Source of the DNA: Haloplanus ruber | GTDB taxonomy: Archaea > Halobacteriota > Halobacteria > Halobacteriales > Haloferacaceae | Reading direction: 5' to 3' | Assembly (NCBI RefSeq): GCF_024494725.1 | Contig: NZ_JANHDK010000001.1 | Location: 124,001-188,000 of the forward strand | Length of the DNA: 64,000 bases | In this document: in pieces, positions 59,762 through 64,000 of the stretch | Position numbering within the stretch: position 1 is the stretch's first letter | Layout: each line of letters begins with the position of its first letter | The notes under the pieces: model-generated | Seen by the model: the letters and a program-made list of their open reading frames with translations, nothing else | Databases searched by the model: none | What the model was told of the DNA's origin: nothing | Program-made: the position numbers and the translations under genes

Positions 59762-61885
59762 ATGAGTCGAGCCGAGCGGCCGGAGGGGCCCGGCGTCGAA
59801 CAAGAGGGTGACGCCCTCGAAGTGTCGTTCCGGACACTCGAGGAGCGTTCCGGACTGGTCGTCGCCGACCTCATCGAGCGCAACCAGTTTCGGCTGTTCA
59901 CCGACCGCCCCGTGTCGCCGACGCCCGCCGACCCTGCCGGCCATCGGTTCCCCGTTGACGCCGCCGTCGCCGTCGAGACGGCCGAAATCGAATTACCGAC
60001 GGTTGTCTCCGTCTGCGTTCGCGACGAACACGGCCAGATGCTCGCCGAGACGGAGCACTCCGCCTACGAGGAGTTTCCGGCCGGGAGCTACAGCCTCGAA
60101 CTCTGTGGTCCCATCAAGATCTATCTCCGGGTCGAAGGGCGCGTGACGGTCGCCACGGACGTGACACAGACGCGCATCGGATTCGACGGCCCGAGCGAGG
60201 TTCGGATCGGCGCCCGCTCTCATCACGAGGGGCCGGCGGCGACGCTGACGACGACCGACGATCCCGCGGACGTGATGACGGCCGTTTCGACGTTCTCCTC
60301 GGCGCTCAAGACCACGTCCCCCGAGCGGTCCTATCCGACGCTCCGGGGCCACCCACCGCTGGTAGAACGCGGCGACCACGTCGAGATTCCGGATGGCGTC
60401 ACGTCGCCCGAGACGGGAATTAGGCTCGAACTACCCCCCGAGTATCGTTCGATCTACGTGGCCACACCGCTTGCGTACTACCTCGCCGCCGACGTGGTGC
60501 CGAGCGACCGGCCGCGTCTCGTGACCGACCGTGGCTTCGAACACGACTTAGATACGATGCGCGGGTTCGAGACGGAGATCGAACGCGTCCTCAAGCAGAC
60601 GTTCTTCCTCGACTGCGTGACACGCACCGAGGGATACTACTCGGTCGACCTCCACGAACGCGATGCCGTCGAAACGGATCTCGACCTCGACTTCGAGTGG
60701 CTGTACGACCAGTCGCTCGCGACACAGTTAGAGGAGTATCTCTCGGTCCCGTTCGGCGCCGTTGAGGACGAACTCCCCGAGTGGCGACTCACCTCCCACG
60801 TCGACCCGAGGCCCGAAAACGTCGAACTGCTCCCCTTCGTGACGAACGACCTCGCGGTGGTCCGGACGCCGCGGGACCAACCCGAACCGAGTTCGGCGGT
60901 CCAGACGGCCGCTGCCGACGAGTTCTTTCGTGACTCGGCGTTCACCCGAAGCGCGTCGTCCGACGACGCCACGCGGTCGTACGTCCAACCGGAGACGGCC
61001 GACTCGCTGGAACAGTCCTGGATTGGCGATGGCGCGCCCATCGGCGCCAGCAAGGCCACCACCGACGCCTTCTACAACCGTCTCGACCGGACCCCCGCCG
61101 ACGGCGACATCGGAATCACGGTCGTCTGTAACGACCCCCGGATGGCCGACGAACGCGATGTGGTCGACGAGGTGTACGGCTCTCGCGAGCAACTCCCCTT
61201 CGACGTCCGGGTCCATCACGACCTGCGACGAGCGGAACTGCGAGAGGTGCTTTCGGCGGAGACGGACCTCCTGCATTACATCGGCCACATCGACGCCGCG
61301 GGCTTCGAGTGTGCGGATGGCAAACTCGACGCGACGACGCTCACGAGCGCCGGTCCCGACGCCTTCCTGCTGAACGCCTGTCAGTCCTACGAGCAAGGGT
61401 CGGCGCTCATCGAGGCCGGAGCCATCGCCGGCATCGTGACCCTCTCGGACGTGATCAACAGCGGCGCCGTCCGGATGGGTCGGATGCTGGCACGCCTGCT
61501 CGACCAGGGGTTCACCGTCGGGAGCGCACTCGAAGTCGCGCGCGAGGACTCGATCATCGGCGAGCAGTACACCGTCATTGGGGACAGTAGCCTCTCCCTG
61601 GCCCGGACCGACGGCGGTCCGCCGAACGTCTGTGTCGTCCGGTCCCGCACCGACGACCGGTTCGAACTGGAGTGGCAAAGTCACCCCTCGACGTCGTTCG
61701 GCATGGGAAGTCTCGTGATGCCGTGGCTCGACGAGGTCAACGAGTACTACCTCTGGTCGGGCGACTCTCGGACGTTCGAGTTGACCCGCAAGGAGTTACG
61801 ACAGTTTCTCTCGCTGGAGACGGTACCGGTGAAAATCGACGGTTCGCTCGTCTGGAGTGACGAACTCGATCTTTCGAAGGTTTAG
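59762..61885 (+). CDS. CHAT-domain (caspase-like) cysteine protease
   Basis: A 707-residue protein. The C-terminal CHAT domain (about 430-660) has both catalytic residues: His509 in HYIGHIDAAGFECADG and Cys540 in LLNACQSYEQG, followed by the helix SALIEAGAIAGIVTLSDV and the loop GEQYTVIGDSSLSLA. The N-terminal 430 residues contain no TPR repeats; they look like two beta-rich domains (VVSVCVRDEHGQMLAETEHS; GIRLELPPEYRSIYVATPLAYYLAAD) and may sense a signal. Cytoplasmic; no signal peptide. It follows the split DUF7504-like gene by 51 bp and meets the 13-repeat gene tail to tail with a 4-bp overlap. I chose the ATG at 59762 (MSRAERPE). Probably cleaves a dedicated substrate; the neighbouring repeat protein is a candidate. 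Confidence 0.9.
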   Translation: MSRAERPEGPGVEQEGDALEVSFRTLEERSGLVVADLIERNQFRLFTDRPVSPTPADPAGHRFPVDAAVAVETAEIELPTVVSVCVRDEHGQMLAETEHSAYEEFPAGSYSLELCGPIKIYLRVEGRVTVATDVTQTRIGFDGPSEVRIGARSHHEGPAATLTTTDDPADVMTAVSTFSSALKTTSPERSYPTLRGHPPLVERGDHVEIPDGVTSPETGIRLELPPEYRSIYVATPLAYYLAADVVPSDRPRLVTDRGFEHDLDTMRGFETEIERVLKQTFFLDCVTRTEGYYSVDLHERDAVETDLDLDFEWLYDQSLATQLEEYLSVPFGAVEDELPEWRLTSHVDPRPENVELLPFVTNDLAVVRTPRDQPEPSSAVQTAAADEFFRDSAFTRSASSDDATRSYVQPETADSLEQSWIGDGAPIGASKATTDAFYNRLDRTPADGDIGITVVCNDPRMADERDVVDEVYGSREQLPFDVRVHHDLRRAELREVLSAETDLLHYIGHIDAAGFECADGKLDATTLTSAGPDAFLLNACQSYEQGSALIEAGAIAGIVTLSDVINSGAVRMGRMLARLLDQGFTVGSALEVAREDSIIGEQYTVIGDSSLSLARTDGGPPNVCVVRSRTDDRFELEWQSHPSTSFGMGSLVMPWLDEVNEYYLWSGDSRTFELTRKELRQFLSLETVPVKIDGSLVWSDELDLSKV

Positions 61886-62448
61886 GGACCGGAGATGCCG
61901 CCGCTGTTGCCGTCGGCAGTGTAGGGCCCGGAAATGCCACCACTGTTGCCGTCTGCGGTGAAGGGGCCAGAGATACCGCCACTGTTTCCGTCAGCAGTGT
62001 AGGGACCAGAGATACCGCCACTGTTGCCGTCCGCGGTGAAGGGACCAGAGATACCGCCACTGTTCCCGTCGGCAGTGTAGGGGCCGGAAATTCCGCCGCT
62101 GTTGCCGTCTGCGGTGAAGGGACCGGAAATGCCACCACTGTTGCCATCGGCAGTGTAGGGACCGGAGATGCCGCCACTGTTTCCATCCGCAGTGTAGGGC
62201 CCAGAGATGCCACCACTGTTGCCGTCAGCGGTGAACGGACCGGAGATGCCACCGCTGTTCCCGTCCGCGGTTGAGGGTCCGGAGATTCCGCCGCTGTTAC
62301 CGTCCGCGGTGAAGGGGCCAGAGATGCCGCCGCTGTTGCCGTCGGCAGTGTAGGGACCGGAGATACCGCCGCTGTTGCCGTCGGCAGTAACGTTTGACTG
62401 TCGAGTCTTGTCGGCCGCTGCCACCGTGCCGCTGTCACGTTTGGACAT
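61882..62448 (-). CDS. Protein of thirteen 13-residue repeats (TADGNSGGISGPY/F)
   Basis: A 188-residue protein: a 20-residue lead (MSKRDSGTVAAADKTRQSNV) and thirteen copies of TADGNSGGISGP plus one variable residue, in order Y, F, S, F, Y, Y, F, Y, F, Y, F, Y; the last copy ends at Pro. The repeats are identical at the protein level apart from that position, although the DNA differs at many third positions. Each copy has only one charge (Asp). No signal peptide, no hydrophobic helix. It could be a scaffold, a beta-rich fibre, a multi-core precursor or the substrate of the CHAT protease; I do not recognise the family. A strong TATA box lies upstream, so it has its own promoter. Confidence 0.85.
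   Translation of the reverse strand: MSKRDSGTVAAADKTRQSNVTADGNSGGISGPYTADGNSGGISGPFTADGNSGGISGPSTADGNSGGISGPFTADGNSGGISGPYTADGNSGGISGPYTADGNSGGISGPFTADGNSGGISGPYTADGNSGGISGPFTADGNSGGISGPYTADGNSGGISGPFTADGNSGGISGPYTADGNSGGISGP
61885..62388 (-). repeat. 39-bp tandem array, 13 units, coding
   Basis: Twelve full 39-bp units and one 36-bp unit. Units coding F are followed by Thr codon ACC, and those coding Y mostly by ACT, so codon and amino-acid types are linked and the array seems to have grown by copying Y-F pairs of 78 bp. Synonymous changes at Gly, Ser, Ile, Pro and Asn codons are frequent. Confidence 0.9.
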
Positions 62449-62474
62449 CGCAACTGAACAGTCACCCGGACAAG

Positions 62475-62488
62475 AATTATAATTTTTC
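62475..62488 (-). promoter_or_regulatory. TATA box of the repeat-protein gene
   Basis: AAAATTATAATTC on the minus strand, centred about 30 bp before the ATG at 62448, in a 60-bp AT-rich block (62476-62520). It predicts transcription starting within a few bases of the start codon, giving a leaderless or nearly leaderless mRNA. Confidence 0.6.
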
Positions 62489-62616
62489 GAGAATATCTGA
62501 TAGTTAATATAATCAATTAACCGCGTTGACTACTGACATAAACTGGGTCGACCCGAAGACGGCTGGCGGCGGCGGGGAGCGACGGGAAAAGGCAGCACTT
62601 CGTGTCTCTTCAGTTA

Positions 62617-63201
62617 CTATTCTTCGTCCGCGTCACGCCCGATATCCTGATAGATCCGTTTCAGATCGTCACTCTCGCCGAGTTGTGCCAGCGTGTCGTC
62701 GAGATCGCCCCGCAGTTCCTCGATATCGTCGAGAAGTTGCTGGTACTTTTCGGAGTCTTCGGGTGTCAAGTTGGGAGACTCGGATTCGAGCAGGGCCTTC
62801 TTCGAGGCGAGCGAGAAGAGTCGGCGGACACCCTCGTCGTACGCGTCGCGGGCGAGCAGGTTCGACACCGTGCCCGTGAGTTCCTCCCGCGAAACGGGTT
62901 TGACGAGGTAGTCGTCGAACCCCATGTCGATCACGTCGATGTCGGGTTCCACGGCAGTCACCATCGTTACCCGGCAATCGAGGCCACGGTCACGGATGGC
63001 ATCGAGTACTTCGTCGCCCGAAAAGTCGGGCATTCGGCGGTCCAACAGAACGACACGCACCTCGTCGTCGAGTTCGTCGAGCGCCGTGTAGCCGTCGTTG
63101 ACCGCACGTGTGCGGTAGGACTCGGCAAGCCACGTCGTGTAGAGTTCAGCCAAGTCGCGTTCGTCTTCGACGACCAAGACGAGGGGGGAATCGTCGGTCA
63201 T
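62617..63201 (-). CDS. HalX-type response regulator
   Basis: A 194-residue regulator. The receiver domain has EDE at 11-13, phospho-acceptor Asp in VRVVLLDRRMPDFSG (about residue 55), Thr in MVTAVEP and Lys in DYLVKPVS, all canonical. The C-terminal 70 residues form the HalX helical domain (YDEGVRRLFSLASKKALLESE; LTPEDSEKYQQLLDDIEELRGDLDDTL). The ATG at 63201 is preceded by AGGAG at 10 nt, an unusual case of a Shine-Dalgarno-like site here; an in-frame ATG at 63243 is an alternative. It may read out signals for the neighbouring CHAT/repeat genes. Confidence 0.92.
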   Translation of the reverse strand: MTDDSPLVLVVEDERDLAELYTTWLAESYRTRAVNDGYTALDELDDEVRVVLLDRRMPDFSGDEVLDAIRDRGLDCRVTMVTAVEPDIDVIDMGFDDYLVKPVSREELTGTVSNLLARDAYDEGVRRLFSLASKKALLESESPNLTPEDSEKYQQLLDDIEELRGDLDDTLAQLGESDDLKRIYQDIGRDADEE

Positions 63202-63324
63202 ATCTGCTCCTGGAGAGGAGTGCGGCCACTCACGGATGTCCATGTATCGCCGGATCATATCAAAATACTCCTTGCGGAACCGGTGATTGTAGAATATTGA
63301 CGGATATCACCGGCAGGTCGGTGA

Positions 63325-64000
<676 letters not shown>

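Noticed and set aside
61885-62388. CRISPR-like array of 39-bp units
   Set aside because: Units abut with no spacers, drift at third codon positions and keep one reading frame; this is a coding repeat.

Overview
The window is a stretch of haloarchaeal chromosome. Evidence: GC-rich coding DNA with strong third-position GC bias, very acidic proteins, archaeal signature genes (gatE, archaeal Elp3, the diadenylate cyclase DacZ, an AglJ-like glycosyltransferase, a HalX response regulator, a COG1325 exosome-type protein), Tat-type lipoprotein signals (RR followed by a lipobox Cys), and TATA-like boxes about 27 nt before start codons, as expected of leaderless archaeal mRNAs. I cannot assign a genus from sequence alone. 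I see no rRNA, tRNA, CRISPR array or replication origin. Genes are packed with many 1-14 bp overlaps. The only gene-free stretches longer than 300 bp are 40379-40983 (gene remnants) and 59346-59761 (end of a transposable element plus the severed 3' part of a gene).

Layout. 1-16.7 kb: membrane protein, UspA, birA coupled to a biotin-dependent carboxylase subunit, asd, small membrane proteins, a CFI-box protein; then a catabolic-looking block with an Nramp-like transporter, cyclophilin-like protein, FAD/FeS oxidase and acetamidase; a glyoxalase-like protein; a DsbA-like lipoprotein with a membrane partner; a malyl-CoA-lyase family enzyme. 16.9-25 kb: gatE; a hybrid histidine kinase carrying a tandem repeat inside its ATPase domain; a DUF7504-like protein and a receiver-GAF protein; an APC permease with a Usp protein. 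25-37 kb: CBS membrane protein, FabG/PhaB-type reductase, FMN reductase, YIP1 protein, DHH/OB-fold protein, elp3, hexapeptide acyltransferase, a second hybrid kinase, and an mscS-dacZ pair. 37-42 kb: purD, an Lrp-TRASH regulator, an aglJ-like gene next to a decayed glycan locus (frameshifted nucleotidyltransferase tail, flippase fragment) and an IS6-type element without target duplication. 42-48 kb: aldo/keto reductase and a thiol/copper redox block (SCO1, CcdA, TlpA-like, DsbA-like), COG1325 protein, a shortened thioredoxin-reductase-like flavoprotein, redoxin, EamA half transporter. 48-57 kb: PfkB kinase and a six-gene MoxR-DUF58-VWA operon. 57-64 kb: Lrp plus aminotransferase, then the most unusual region, and finally guaB running off the window.

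The most interesting region is 58.5-63.2 kb. A DUF7504-like gene, a CHAT-domain (caspase-like) protease with an intact His/Cys dyad, a protein made almost wholly of thirteen 13-residue repeats that meets the protease gene tail to tail, and a HalX response regulator lie together. The DUF7504-like gene is split by a 405-bp element with 25-bp terminal inverted repeats and a 9-bp target duplication. That element carries its own ribbon-helix-helix gene flanked by two near-identical 15-bp sites. I propose the CHAT protease and repeat protein as a candidate undescribed protease-substrate (or protease-precursor) system; that is inference.

Other signals: three receiver-like domains all lack the phospho-acceptor Asp (Glu, Ala, Glu), suggesting a phosphorylation-independent or phosphomimetic sensory design, and a 45-bp minisatellite has copied the N-box of one kinase four times.
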